Assembly: GCA_017428525.1 (NCBI GenBank)
Contig: JAFRQQ010000004.1
Span: forward strand, 62,001-126,000
Source: Clostridia bacterium
GTDB taxonomy: Bacteria; Bacillota; Clostridia; Oscillospirales; Acutalibacteraceae
Direction of reading: 5' to 3'
DNA length: 64,000 bases
Shown: positions 53,623-62,375 of the stretch, piece by piece
Position numbering within the stretch: the stretch's first letter is position 1
How the letters are laid out: each line of letters begins with the position of its first letter
The notes under the pieces: model-generated
Told to the model about the DNA's origin: nothing
What the model saw: the letters and a program-made list of their open reading frames with translations, nothing else
Database searches by the model: none
Position numbers and translations under genes: made by a program

Positions 53623-56310
53623 TTATGCGCGGGGAAGGGCGACCGTCACTTTGAAGAGATCGCCGTCGGTGCTGACGATGCATTGCCCGCCCTGCAGCGT
53701 GCAGAGATCATCCGCGATCGAAAGGCCCAGTCCGCTGCCCTCGCCGCCGCGGGCGCTGTCGCCGCGCACAAAGCGGCGGGTCAGTTCCTCCGCCGGGGTA
53801 TCCAGCGGGAAGCGGGAGATGTTTTTCAGGATCATGCAGCCGAACTGTTCGCTTTCCAGCACATCCAGATAAACGCGCGTGCCTTCCAGCCCGTATTTGC
53901 TGATGTTGGTGAAGAGGTTTTCCATCACGCGCGAGGTTTTCTGCGCGTCTGCGGTCACGGTGACCGGCGTTTCCGGCGTTTTGAGGATCAGTTCCATGCC
54001 CTGCGCTTCCAGCGCGTCTGCGTGCTCGCCGACGATCTGCGCGGCGAATTCATTCAGATTCAGCTTGACCGGATGCAGCTCGATGGCGCCGGAGGAGGCC
54101 TTGGAGGCTTCCACAAGATCCTCGATCAGGGTTTTCAGCCGCTGGGATTTCTCATCCAGAATGCCGATGTAGCGGTTGGCGTCCTCGTCTTCGATCTCGC
54201 ATTTTTTTAGCAGATCCACATAGGTGACGATCGAGGTCAGCGGCGTTTTCAGGTCATGCGAAACATTCGTGATCAGCTCCGCTTTCATCTTCTGATCCTT
54301 GATGGCGCTGTCCACGGCCTGATTCAGCCCGTCGCGGATGGACATGATGTCCGCTGCGAACTGCTTCATGAAGCCGGGCATGAAGCGCGTGTCGATTTTG
54401 GCGTCCAGCTGCCCCTGCTTGATCTGCGACGCGCCGGCCATGATGCGGTCCAGCGAGACGATCAGCAATCCGGCAAAGAGGAAGACCGCGCCGTTGCAGA
54501 CCCAGAGCAGGAAGAAGAGGAGCGGCAAGCGTTCCAGACCGCTGAGGAAGAACAGCAGGCTGCTCAGGATCAGGAAGCCGGCAACGGCGAGAAGAGACAG
54601 GATTTTGAACTTTTTGCCCCCGTCCTTCTGGTAATCGACTGCAAGGATATATACGACTTTTTCGATCAGCTTTTTCAGTTTGCCCCAGAGCCAGCGCAGC
54701 GGCTTGCCGAGTACCCAGTGGCAGAGCGTGTAGCGTGTGAAGGTCCGCGTACGCACCGTGCGCACAACGCTGCACAGCAGCGCGAGCAGCGGCAGACCGG
54801 CCAGCAGCACAGCCAGGGCAGTGAGGCCGTTCGGCGCCTGCGCCAGGAAGCGCGACGCCTGGAAGAAGGAATAGCCGTAAATCGTTTCTCCGGCGTAGAA
54901 GGAGACGAAACAGATGCCGCAAAGCAGCGCAATGAAGCAGGCGGAAATGCCGAGCAGCACCGCCGCGCGGAACAGGAGCGGGATCTTGTCAAACCACCGC
55001 ACGCGCACGCCCTGCGCCGTTTCGCCGGAAACAACGCTCAGCCAGATGCCGCAGATGCAGGCCAGCAGGAACAGCACGCAGGCCAGCACCAGACACACCG
55101 CCGGGGACTGCGCCGACCGGGCGCTGAAGTCGTCATAGCCGAGCTTCGCAAGGGTGAAGGCGTCCTCCGCATTCGAGGGCGTATAGGAGAAATACGCGCG
55201 CTCGATCGGCTGATAGATCCCGTCCCCCTGCAGCAGCTCGAGCGGATCGCTGCTGCCGTAGAGCGCGTCGTGGAGATTGCCCAGCAGGCCGTGCGCCGCC
55301 TGCGCCTGCTCGCCGCTGATGCGGGTATAGACGCCGTTGACCCAGGATTCCGCGTAGGCACCGCCGAGCTTTGCCAGGATTTCCGCCTCGCTGTCCGCCT
55401 TTGTCACGCCGCAGTTGGTCACCAGATTGCCGGTGGAGGAAACGAACACCGCGTAATGCGCGCTCGCGTCGTTGGCGCGAATGCCCGTCCCCGGCGCGTT
55501 GGTATCCGGCTTGGACCAGTTGTCTTTCTGCATCGTATACCGCTCAAGCAGCGTCTCGCGCGAGGCCAGACCGTAGCAGGTGTCTCCGCCCAGGCTGTCC
55601 AGATAATACAGCGCCTGCGAAATGGCGGCCGTCTGCTTGTTCAGACCGTCCGTTTCCTGCGCCTGCGGCTGAAGAGTTGTTGCAGCCGTTCCCTCCGTAT
55701 CGACAGGCACATAGGCGTCTTTGGCCGGATCGAAGACATAGGCCTTGCCGCTCTCATCCGTCAGAACAGCAGCCCGCGTCGGCACGGTCGCATCTTCATC
55801 GTCTGCGTCCGCGATTTCCTCCGGATCAAAGCCGCTGTACTGCAGCGATTCAAACGCTTTCTTGGAGATGACGGTGCCCTGATAGTTGAAATAGACGTCA
55901 TAAACGCCGTCGCCGTTTTCATCCAGCGCATAGCGCCAGCGGTTGTCGTCCGTCACGAAGGTATCCAGACCGGATCCGTCGAGCAGATCGAAGGCCGCGT
56001 TGATTTTTTCGGCAATGATCTTGTCGTTTTTTTCCATACCACTGCCCTGATCGGTCTTGAGCCATTCATCGTAGCTCGTGACGCTTGCCTGCTCGGCGCC
56101 GGACAGGATCGCGCGCTCGTACGCCGACATCAGATCATGAAACGCGTAGGATTCGACGAAGCTGTTTGCCTGGCCGCAGTTATATAGCAGCACGCTGCGC
56201 AGAAACAGGCTCGCGTAAAAGCCGGAGCAGAACAGCAGCACCGCCGTCAGCAGCAGCGCGATCAGTTTTGCCCACGGGGAGGTTTTAATATTTTTCCATC
56301 TTGTATCCAA
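53623..56310 (-). CDS. Membrane sensor histidine kinase with large extracellular domain
   Basis: The 895-residue kinase has one N-terminal helix (about 15-43), an extracellular region of about 350 residues, then five or six helices between 400 and 600, a HAMP-like segment, and the kinase core. The phosphorylated histidine is H685 in NVSHDLKTPLTSI; the N box is ENLFTNISKYG and the G box GGEGSGLGLSIA. Translation starts at TTG 56310 because no ATG is in frame nearby, and the start overlaps the end of the response regulator. The extracellular domain is unrecognized; the signal is unknown. Confidence 0.9.
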   Translation of the reverse strand: MDTRWKNIKTSPWAKLIALLLTAVLLFCSGFYASLFLRSVLLYNCGQANSFVESYAFHDLMSAYERAILSGAEQASVTSYDEWLKTDQGSGMEKNDKIIAEKINAAFDLLDGSGLDTFVTDDNRWRYALDENGDGVYDVYFNYQGTVISKKAFESLQYSGFDPEEIADADDEDATVPTRAAVLTDESGKAYVFDPAKDAYVPVDTEGTAATTLQPQAQETDGLNKQTAAISQALYYLDSLGGDTCYGLASRETLLERYTMQKDNWSKPDTNAPGTGIRANDASAHYAVFVSSTGNLVTNCGVTKADSEAEILAKLGGAYAESWVNGVYTRISGEQAQAAHGLLGNLHDALYGSSDPLELLQGDGIYQPIERAYFSYTPSNAEDAFTLAKLGYDDFSARSAQSPAVCLVLACVLFLLACICGIWLSVVSGETAQGVRVRWFDKIPLLFRAAVLLGISACFIALLCGICFVSFYAGETIYGYSFFQASRFLAQAPNGLTALAVLLAGLPLLALLCSVVRTVRTRTFTRYTLCHWVLGKPLRWLWGKLKKLIEKVVYILAVDYQKDGGKKFKILSLLAVAGFLILSSLLFFLSGLERLPLLFFLLWVCNGAVFLFAGLLIVSLDRIMAGASQIKQGQLDAKIDTRFMPGFMKQFAADIMSIRDGLNQAVDSAIKDQKMKAELITNVSHDLKTPLTSIVTYVDLLKKCEIEDEDANRYIGILDEKSQRLKTLIEDLVEASKASSGAIELHPVKLNLNEFAAQIVGEHADALEAQGMELILKTPETPVTVTADAQKTSRVMENLFTNISKYGLEGTRVYLDVLESEQFGCMILKNISRFPLDTPAEELTRRFVRGDSARGGEGSGLGLSIADDLCTLQGGQCIVSTDGDLFKVTVALPRA

Positions 56311-56974
56311 TGCCCCACACCACCTTTAAGTATTTGGGATCCTTCGGGTTGATCTCGATTTTTTCGCGAATGCGGCGAATGTGCACCGTGACGGTCTTCT
56401 CGGCGGCATAGGCCGGCTCGTTCCAGACGGCCTCATAAATCTGCGCCGTGGAAAGCACGCGGCCGAGGTTTTCCATCAGCACGCTGACAATGCCGTATTC
56501 CGTGGCGGTCAGGCGCACGGGCTCGCCGTCGAGCGAGAGCGTTTTGGCAAGCGTGTCGAGCGAGAGACCGCCCGTTGTGATCACGCCCTCCTTCTGCTCC
56601 ATTGCGCCCAGCGCGGTGTAGCGGCGAATCTGCGATTTGACGCGCGCCATGAGCTCCAGCGGGTTGAACGGCTTCGTGACATAATCGTCCGCGCCGAAGG
56701 ACAGGCCGGTGATCTTGTCCGTATCCTCGCTCTTGGCCGAGAGCAGAATGATCGGAATGTTGTTTTTCTCCCGCAGACGGAGCGTCGCCTGCAGCCCGTC
56801 CAGCCCCGGCATCATGATGTCGAGGATTGCGCAGTGGACGGTGTGCGCCTCCACCTGCGCGATCGCCTGCCTGCCGTTTTCCGCGCGCAGCACCTGATAG
56901 CCTTCCAGCTCCAGATAGATCTGCAGCGAATCCAGAATGGCAAGATCGTCGTCGCAAACCAATACGGTATACAT
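56285..56974 (-). CDS. OmpR/PhoB-family response regulator
   Basis: The 229-residue regulator has a receiver domain with the acidic pocket DDD (residues 8-10), phosphorylation site D52 in ILDIMMPGLDG and the lysine in VTKPFNP, then a winged-helix DNA-binding domain (TATEYGIVSVLMENLGRVLS, VTVHIRRIREKI). A GTGAGGTG ribosome binding site precedes the ATG. It is cotranscribed with and overlaps its histidine kinase. Phased TTGTAAG repeats about 60-100 bases upstream are probable autoregulatory sites. Confidence 0.95.
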   Translation of the reverse strand: MYTVLVCDDDLAILDSLQIYLELEGYQVLRAENGRQAIAQVEAHTVHCAILDIMMPGLDGLQATLRLREKNNIPIILLSAKSEDTDKITGLSFGADDYVTKPFNPLELMARVKSQIRRYTALGAMEQKEGVITTGGLSLDTLAKTLSLDGEPVRLTATEYGIVSVLMENLGRVLSTAQIYEAVWNEPAYAAEKTVTVHIRRIREKIEINPKDPKYLKVVWGIGYKMEKY

Positions 56975-57034
56975 GCTTTCACCTCACGAAACAATCGGTT
57001 TTCCCTTGGTTCAATCAAAGGATAGCAAAGGAAT

Positions 57035-57076
57035 CTTACAAACCGGGTTGCAGAATTCTTACAAAAAACTTACAAT
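57035..57076 (-). promoter_or_regulatory. Phased TTGTAAG direct repeats upstream of the two-component operon
   Basis: CTTACAA on + (TTGTAAG on -) begins at 57035, 57058 and 57069, with spacings of 23 and 11 bases, about two turns and one turn of DNA. Heptamers with an 11-base pitch are the usual operator layout for OmpR-family regulators, so autoregulation is likely. Confidence 0.55.
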
Positions 57077-57083
57077 TGCCGGG

Positions 57084-57129
57084 GAAAACAGCGGGGCCTG
57101 CGGGCGATGACCTCGCCCGGCAAGCCCCG
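57084..57129 (-). terminator. Terminator of the M23 peptidase gene
   Basis: On the - strand a long stem (CGGGGCTTGCCGGGCGA with TCGCCCGCAGGCCCCG, one bulge) is followed by CTGTTTTCC. It lies about 30 bases past the stop. Confidence 0.75.
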
Positions 57130-57155
57130 GAACAGTTGCAGCATCGGCGAATCAA

Positions 57156-59270
57156 TCAGAAGATATAGTTCTTCGGATTCTGCGTTTCGCCGTTATAAAT
57201 CACTTCAAAATGCAGATGCGGGCCGGTGGAGTTGCCGGTGGAGCCGACCTGACCGATCGTCTGGCCGCCCTCGACATAATCGCCGACGGAAACGGTGATC
57301 GAGCCGGTGATCATGTGGGCGTAGCGGGTCTTGTAGCCGTCGCCGTGATTGATCAGCACCATATTGCCGTAGCCGGAGTTGCTGCGCTGCACGACCTCGA
57401 CCACACCGCTGCGGGATGCAATGACCGGCGTGCCGTAGGCGCCGCCGCCGGCAACGACCAGATCGATGCCGCTGTGCCAGCCGCTGCTGCGCCAGCCGTA
57501 AGGCGAGCTGACATAGTGGCAGCTCGGCGCGGGCCACAGGAAGCCGGCGTTGGAAACAGAGCCGATATAGACGCCGTTGACAGAGGTCTTCGTGCCGACC
57601 ACAACGACTTCGTCGACCGCTTCGCGGATCGTGTCAAAGCTCTGCGTAGTGGACATTTCCACGTCGTTGACATAAGTGACCGTTGTGGTCACGCGCTCCA
57701 GGCCGTCCACACCGGGCTGGATCACGCTGCGGTAGCCGCTGTATTTGGTCGCGTCACGCCGCTGCATCGTCTCGAATGCGATCGGCCGCGTGGTGCTCGT
57801 GGTCACGGTCTTTTTGATGTTGACCATGCGCTCGGCGCTGCGGATCACCAGACGGTCGCCCGGCTGCAGACGGTCCAGATCCATCTCCGGATTCTTTTTC
57901 TGCAGATAGCTTGCCGTCACGCCGTACATGGAAAGAATGCTTTCCAGCGAGTCCTCTTCCGTCACCGTGTGCCCGATGGCGCTGCCGCTGCCGGTGAGCT
58001 TTGCCTCCAGCTGTGCCGCATCCCACATGATATCGGCGTCATCGCGATACAGCCCCTGCACATAGTCGATGTTTTCGGCAAAGCCGACCACATAGCCGTT
58101 GGCCTGGGCGTCCGCTTCATAGGGCTCGATGATGTCATAAAACACGGTTTTGGCGTCCGCTTCGTTTTTGACCGCGCAGATGAAGGTGCCGTCGATATAG
58201 ATGCCGCAGGCGTGCGTCAGGTTTTCAACGGAATTCTCGATGATCTTATCGGAGATCGACTGCGCGTCGTCCAGCTCCTCAAGCGAAACCAGAGAGAGCG
58301 TATAGCGGGCGTTGAGATTTGCCTGCGCCGCCGTGGTCTGCTCCACGGTTTCGGTCGCGCTCAGGCGATCCTTCACCATATCGCGCGCTTCAATGTAAAC
58401 GGATTCATCGCTGATATACCCGATGCTGTTGTCGTTGTAAATGACCTCCAGCGCGAACGTGACGCTGTTCCAGTAATGAATTGTCAGAAGCAGCACGACC
58501 AGCGCGCCGGCCGGAAGCAGCAGATTCAGCGTCGTTTTAAACAGATCCTTGTGCCGCCGCAGCGCCTTGAGGATCAGGTGCCCGAGCACGGCGGGGAAGG
58601 AGAGCGGCTGCCGTGCGGCGCGGCGCAGATTCTTGCGCGTGGAACGCACTTCCCGCCGGAAGCGCACCACGTCGCGCAGAAGCTCACGGATATAGGCGCG
58701 GCTGCGCAGCTTGACGCTGCGCGTCATTTCGCTCCAGAGCGCAAACATGCGCACAAACGGAAAACTGATGATCCGGAACAGCAATCCGAAGACAGCCGCA
58801 AGCACGCGGCTGATGGCGTCGCCGAAGCGATAGATCAGGTTGTAAAGACCGCCGCCGGACGCAGGCGCTTCCCGCTGTGCCGCCGGTTTTTCGGCCGCCT
58901 TCTTTTCACGCGGTGCGGACTGCTGCGCGCCGCCGTAGCCGTCGCTTTGCATCAGCGCTTCCACCTCGCGCGTGAGGGAGTCGCGCAGACGCTGCGCATC
59001 GCCGTCCACATCGATCATCGGCTTGCGGCGTTCGCTTTCCGGCTGCTGCATGGATTCGACCGTCATGGAATAGCGGCGCTCGATATCCTCCCGCACAGCC
59101 TGCAGCTCCCGTGCACGGCGCGATTCATCCCGCGCGCGCAGTTCCTCGGCGCGGCGCTGCTGCTCCGGCGTGCCGTAAAGCTCGTCAAGATCAATGATGC
59201 CGTCAAGGATGTCTTCGGCATCGTTGGCAGCGCCCTGCGGAAGATTCAGTTTTTCATTTTCATGATCCAT
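57156..59270 (-). CDS. Membrane-anchored LysM-G5-M23 peptidoglycan endopeptidase
   Basis: The 704-residue protein has a long charged cytoplasmic part (residues 1-240), a single membrane helix (about 247-270), a stalk, a LysM domain (about 435-477, DSLESILSMYGVTASYL), a G5 domain (about 490-565) and a C-terminal M23 metallopeptidase. Zinc residues are H599 and D603 in HSGID and H687 in HLHFEV, with H685 as catalytic partner. It probably cleaves peptidoglycan crosslinks. The long cytoplasmic region is unusual and could link cell-wall cutting to internal proteins. The promoter is at 59314-59342. Confidence 0.92.
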   Translation of the reverse strand: MDHENEKLNLPQGAANDAEDILDGIIDLDELYGTPEQQRRAEELRARDESRRARELQAVREDIERRYSMTVESMQQPESERRKPMIDVDGDAQRLRDSLTREVEALMQSDGYGGAQQSAPREKKAAEKPAAQREAPASGGGLYNLIYRFGDAISRVLAAVFGLLFRIISFPFVRMFALWSEMTRSVKLRSRAYIRELLRDVVRFRREVRSTRKNLRRAARQPLSFPAVLGHLILKALRRHKDLFKTTLNLLLPAGALVVLLLTIHYWNSVTFALEVIYNDNSIGYISDESVYIEARDMVKDRLSATETVEQTTAAQANLNARYTLSLVSLEELDDAQSISDKIIENSVENLTHACGIYIDGTFICAVKNEADAKTVFYDIIEPYEADAQANGYVVGFAENIDYVQGLYRDDADIMWDAAQLEAKLTGSGSAIGHTVTEEDSLESILSMYGVTASYLQKKNPEMDLDRLQPGDRLVIRSAERMVNIKKTVTTSTTRPIAFETMQRRDATKYSGYRSVIQPGVDGLERVTTTVTYVNDVEMSTTQSFDTIREAVDEVVVVGTKTSVNGVYIGSVSNAGFLWPAPSCHYVSSPYGWRSSGWHSGIDLVVAGGGAYGTPVIASRSGVVEVVQRSNSGYGNMVLINHGDGYKTRYAHMITGSITVSVGDYVEGGQTIGQVGSTGNSTGPHLHFEVIYNGETQNPKNYIF

Positions 59271-59313
59271 GCGGGTGCTCCAAATATCAAGAAATACAAA
59301 TCGTCAACTATAC

Positions 59314-59342
59314 ATTATAGCACGTTTTCCGTAAAATTACAA
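59314..59342 (-). promoter_or_regulatory. Promoter of the M23 peptidase gene
   Basis: On the - strand TTGTAA (59342-59337), 17-base spacer and TATAAT (59319-59314) with an extended TGC. The -35 box overlaps the stop codon of the upstream rmlD. Confidence 0.75.
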
Positions 59343-60176
59343 GTCCGAAAGGAAGCGGCGCAGCGCGTCCCGCCAATCCGGCAGCCGCGCGAAGCCCGCC
59401 GCATCCAGCGAAGCCTTGGACAGCCGGGAATTCAGCGGCCGCACGGCAGGGGAGGGATAGTCCGCACTCGGCACCGGCTCGACCTGAGTCGGCCTGCCGG
59501 CCTGCCGGAAAATCTCGGCGGCGAATTCCGCCCAGCTGCACACGCCCTCATTCGTTGCGTGATAGACGCCGTAGCGGTCGCTGCCGATCATGTCGACCAG
59601 CAACGGCGCCAGATCCGCCGTATAGGTCGGGGAACCGATCTGATCATCGACCACGCGCAGCGTGTCATGCGTTTCGGACAGGCGCAGCATCGTTTTGACA
59701 AAATTCTTGCCGTGCAGGCCGAAAACCCAGGAGATGCGCACGATGAACGCCCGGCTGCACAGCGCCTGCACCGCCTGCTCGCCGGCCAGCTTGGATTCGC
59801 CGTAGACGTTGCAGGGCCGCTTTTCCGCATCCGTTTCGAGGAAGGCCGTGCCGCTGTCGCCGAAGACATAATCCGTGCTGGTATAAAGCAGCTTTGCCCC
59901 GCAGGCAGCGCAGGCCGCCGCCACGTTGCGCGTGGCGCCCTCGTTGACGGCAAAGCAGCGTTCCCGCGCCTGCTCGGCGGCGTTGACGTCGGTGAACGCG
60001 GCGCAGTGGATGACCGCGTCCGGCTGCTGCGCGGCAAACAGCGCGCGGACTGCCGCAGCGTCCGTGAGATCCAGCGTATCGACGTCTGTACCCACGGCTG
60101 CCGTGCCGCGCTGCGCGAGCACGGCCATGACGTCCGTGCCCAGCTGCCCGTTTGCTCCGGTGACCAGCACCTTCAT
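59337..60176 (-). CDS. rmlD: dTDP-4-dehydrorhamnose reductase
   Basis: RmlD makes dTDP-L-rhamnose, the donor for surface polysaccharides. The 279-residue SDR-fold protein has the NAD(P)-binding VLVTGANGQLGTDV, the segment DYVFGD and the catalytic Y-x3-K in VYGESKLAGE. ATG 60176 with AGGAGG upstream is preferred to an earlier start. The other three rml genes are not in the window. It is separated from the M23 gene by 66 bases and has its own promoter. Confidence 0.92.
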   Translation of the reverse strand: MKVLVTGANGQLGTDVMAVLAQRGTAAVGTDVDTLDLTDAAAVRALFAAQQPDAVIHCAAFTDVNAAEQARERCFAVNEGATRNVAAACAACGAKLLYTSTDYVFGDSGTAFLETDAEKRPCNVYGESKLAGEQAVQALCSRAFIVRISWVFGLHGKNFVKTMLRLSETHDTLRVVDDQIGSPTYTADLAPLLVDMIGSDRYGVYHATNEGVCSWAEFAAEIFRQAGRPTQVEPVPSADYPSPAVRPLNSRLSKASLDAAGFARLPDWRDALRRFLSDL

Positions 60177-60209
60177 CCGTGACCCTCCTGACATTTATAA
60201 TCCGATAGC

Positions 60210-60238
60210 AGTGTACCACAAAATCGGGAAAGATACAA
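60210..60238 (-). promoter_or_regulatory. Promoter of rmlD
   Basis: On the - strand TTGTAT (60238-60233), 17-base spacer and TACACT (60215-60210) with TGG just before it. Confidence 0.65.
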
Positions 60239-60256
60239 TATTTTTTCATTTTTTAC

Positions 60257-60285
60257 TGTTCAAGCGGTGAAATCTATGATACAAT
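60257..60285 (+). promoter_or_regulatory. Promoter of the PHP phosphatase-ispE unit
   Basis: TGTTCA (60257-60262), 17-base spacer and TACAAT (60280-60285) with an extended TGA, 24 bases before the ATG. The -35 is weak. Confidence 0.55.
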
Positions 60286-60308
60286 AGAAACGAAAGAAGG
60301 GAAGCACT

Positions 60309-61127
60309 ATGGCATTCAAGCATCTTGTGGATCTGCATACGCATACGGATAATTCCTTTGACGGCAACCATTCGGTCATGTTTCTGTGCGAGGTCGCCTA
60401 TGAACACGGCCTGCGGGCAGTCGCCTTTACGGATCATCTGGAAATGGACGCATTTTACCGCGATCAGTTTGACCGCACGGCGCTGCAGGCCTATTTTGAG
60501 GTCGCCAAAGCGAAGGCGGTGTTTGAGGGCAAGCTGACGGTCTGCAACGGCGCGGAGCTCGGGCAGGCGATCTATGACCGTCCGGTGTCGGAAACGCTGC
60601 TGCAGAAGATGGATTACGATTTCGTGCTCGGTTCCATTCACAATCTGCCGCAGATGAAGGATTTTTCCTATATCGATTACAACGACCCCGCCGTGGATTA
60701 TGACGCGCTGCTGCAGCAGTATTTTGAAACGGAGCTCGCGCTCGCGCAGTGGGCGCAGTTTGATTCCCTCGCGCATCTGACCTATCCGCTGCGCTACATC
60801 GTCGGCAATTATCATAAGCCGGTAGATATGACGCGGTATGCGGAGCTGATCGATGCAATTCTCGAAACGCTGATCAGGAAAGACAAGGCGCTCGAGCTCA
60901 ACACGGCCGGCCTGCGGCAGCCGATCGGCGTGACCTCGCCGGATGAAAGCATCCTGCGGCGTTACCGCGAACTGGGCGGCATGCTGCTCACCGTCGGCTC
61001 GGATGCGCATTATGCCGAGCATCTCGGCGCCGGACTGGAGGAGGGCTATGAGCTGGCGCTGCGCTGCGGCTTTGAATGCATCGCGCTTTATCAGAACCGA
61101 ACGCCTACCCTGATCCCGATCATCTGA
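60309..61127 (+). CDS. PHP domain histidinol-phosphatase-like protein
   Basis: A 272-residue PHP-fold metallophosphoesterase. Metal-binding motifs are VDLHTHTDNSFDG at the N terminus, FTDHLEMD, FVLGSIHNL in the middle, and TVGSDAHYAEHLG near the C terminus. This matches HisJ-type histidinol phosphatases, although no other histidine genes are near. AAGGGAAG lies before the ATG. It is 12 bases from ispE and probably cotranscribed. Confidence 0.88.
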   Translation: MAFKHLVDLHTHTDNSFDGNHSVMFLCEVAYEHGLRAVAFTDHLEMDAFYRDQFDRTALQAYFEVAKAKAVFEGKLTVCNGAELGQAIYDRPVSETLLQKMDYDFVLGSIHNLPQMKDFSYIDYNDPAVDYDALLQQYFETELALAQWAQFDSLAHLTYPLRYIVGNYHKPVDMTRYAELIDAILETLIRKDKALELNTAGLRQPIGVTSPDESILRRYRELGGMLLTVGSDAHYAEHLGAGLEEGYELALRCGFECIALYQNRTPTLIPII

Positions 61128-61139
61128 GAGGTGAGACCG

Positions 61140-62006
61140 ATGAAGCTTTCTGTCAACGCACCCGCAAAGCTCAATCTTTATCTCGATATTCTCGACCGGC
61201 TCCCGAACGGCTACCACAGCCTCGCCATGGTGATGCAGGCGGTTGCGCTGTATGACACCGTGACGCTGGAGGAAACGGCAGAAGCGGGTCTGCAGCTCAG
61301 CTGCAGCGATCCTGCGCTGCCCTGTGACGAACGAAATCTTGCATACAAAGCGGCGACGGCTTACTTCAAAGCGCTCGGCGAAGCGCCGCACCATGCGCTG
61401 CGGGTCGAAAAACGGATCCCGATGGCGGCCGGTCTTGCCGGCGGCAGTGCGGACGCCGCGGCGGTGCTGGTCGGTCTGAATGCGCTTTACGGCAGGCCGT
61501 ATGATCTGCAGGCGCTGTGCGAAATCGGGCTGACCGTCGGCAGCGACGTGCCGTTCTGCGTGCGCGGCGGCACCTGCCTGGCGCAGCACACCGGCGGCAT
61601 TCTGGCGCCGCTCCCGCCGCTCCCGGCCTGCACCTTTGTGCTTGTTAAGCCCGAGCGCGCGGTTTCCACGGCGGAAGCATACGCCGCCGCTGACAGCGTT
61701 TATCTCTATCACCCGTCTTTCACCCGCATGCTGCAGGCCTGCGCGGAGCAGGATCTGGACGGCATCTGCAGGCTGGCGGGGAATGTGTTTGAACAGGTCA
61801 TCGACGTGCCCGAACGCATTGAAATCAAGCAGTGTCTGCGCCGGTACGGCGCAAAGCTCTGCCAGATGAGCGGCAGCGGACCGACGGTGTTCGGTCTGTT
61901 TGAAGATGAAGCGGCGGCCGCGGCCTGCGCCGAAACGCTGCAAAAGAGCTACCGTCAGGTGTTCGTCGCAGCCCCGCTGCCCCACGGCGCGGTGATCGAC
62001 AGATGA
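61140..62006 (+). CDS. ispE: 4-diphosphocytidyl-2-C-methyl-D-erythritol kinase
   Basis: IspE phosphorylates CDP-methylerythritol in the non-mevalonate isoprenoid pathway. The 288-residue GHMP kinase begins VNAPAKLNLYLDILDRLPNGYH, has the ATP loop PMAAGLAGGSADAAAVL and the late motif MSGSGPTVFGLF. The start is placed at ATG 61140 rather than a GTG 9 bases earlier, which overlaps the ribosome binding site. A strong terminator follows 85 bases downstream. Confidence 0.95.
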   Translation: MKLSVNAPAKLNLYLDILDRLPNGYHSLAMVMQAVALYDTVTLEETAEAGLQLSCSDPALPCDERNLAYKAATAYFKALGEAPHHALRVEKRIPMAAGLAGGSADAAAVLVGLNALYGRPYDLQALCEIGLTVGSDVPFCVRGGTCLAQHTGGILAPLPPLPACTFVLVKPERAVSTAEAYAAADSVYLYHPSFTRMLQACAEQDLDGICRLAGNVFEQVIDVPERIEIKQCLRRYGAKLCQMSGSGPTVFGLFEDEAAAAACAETLQKSYRQVFVAAPLPHGAVIDR

Positions 62007-62090
62007 ATCTCTGCCGCAGGCGCGCAGGTTGCAAAAAGCACTCTGTCCGAAGGACCCATCCTGTCCTGCGCAGCGGAACATAACATTGAA

Positions 62091-62121
62091 AAAGCACTGC
62101 AAACGCAGTGCTTTTTTTATC
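62091..62121. terminator. Terminator after ispE (AAAGCACTGC stem)
   Basis: AAAGCACTGC pairs perfectly with GCAGTGCTTT around AAAC, followed by a further run of T on + and preceded by A's, so it could work both ways. The same stem recurs at 62830-62859. Confidence 0.9.
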
Positions 62122-62220
62122 GTGTTTGCGATACGGAAGCGCGGCCTTGAAAGCGTCAGTTCAATCAAAAAGGATGTAGGCGCAGCCCACCCTGCATTCT
62201 TCATTTGACGGTTTTTCAGC

Positions 62221-62265
62221 GTTCATTCTTCATTTAGAAAACCCTGTCGTTTTAATGAATAATGA
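62221..62265. repeat. TTCATT/AATGAA inverted repeat
   Basis: TTCATTCTTCATT at 62221-62233 is the inverted complement (one mismatch) of AATGAATAATGAA at 62253-62265. A further copy, CATTCTTCATTT, occurs near 62194-62205. Confidence 0.65.
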
Positions 62266-62292
62266 AGACTGAAGAACTTAAAAAAGAAGAAT

Positions 62293-62338
62293 ACAAAGCG
62301 AAAAACCTGCCGTTTGCACGACAGGATTTTCGCTTTGT
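62293..62338 (-). terminator. Long hairpin after the four-helix-bundle gene
   Basis: Arms of 17 bp, ACAAAGCGAAAAACCTG and CAGGATTTTCGCTTTGT with one mismatch, lie about 40 bases past the S23 gene stop on the - strand. It may end that transcript or mark the end of an element. Confidence 0.6.
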
Positions 62339-62375
62339 GCTTGCTATACGAAAGCGCAACTTTGAGAAGCGCTTT

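Larger units (their letters stand above)
62007..62375. other. 369-base repeat-rich intergenic region
   Basis: It holds a terminator (62091-62121), a segment (62126-62155) that resembles another one at 62339-62370, an inverted repeat of TTCATTCTTCATT (62221-62233) with AATGAATAATGAA (62253-62265), and a 17-bp-arm palindrome (62293-62338). There is no credible coding sequence. The features suggest remnants of a small mobile or repeated element. Confidence 0.6.
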
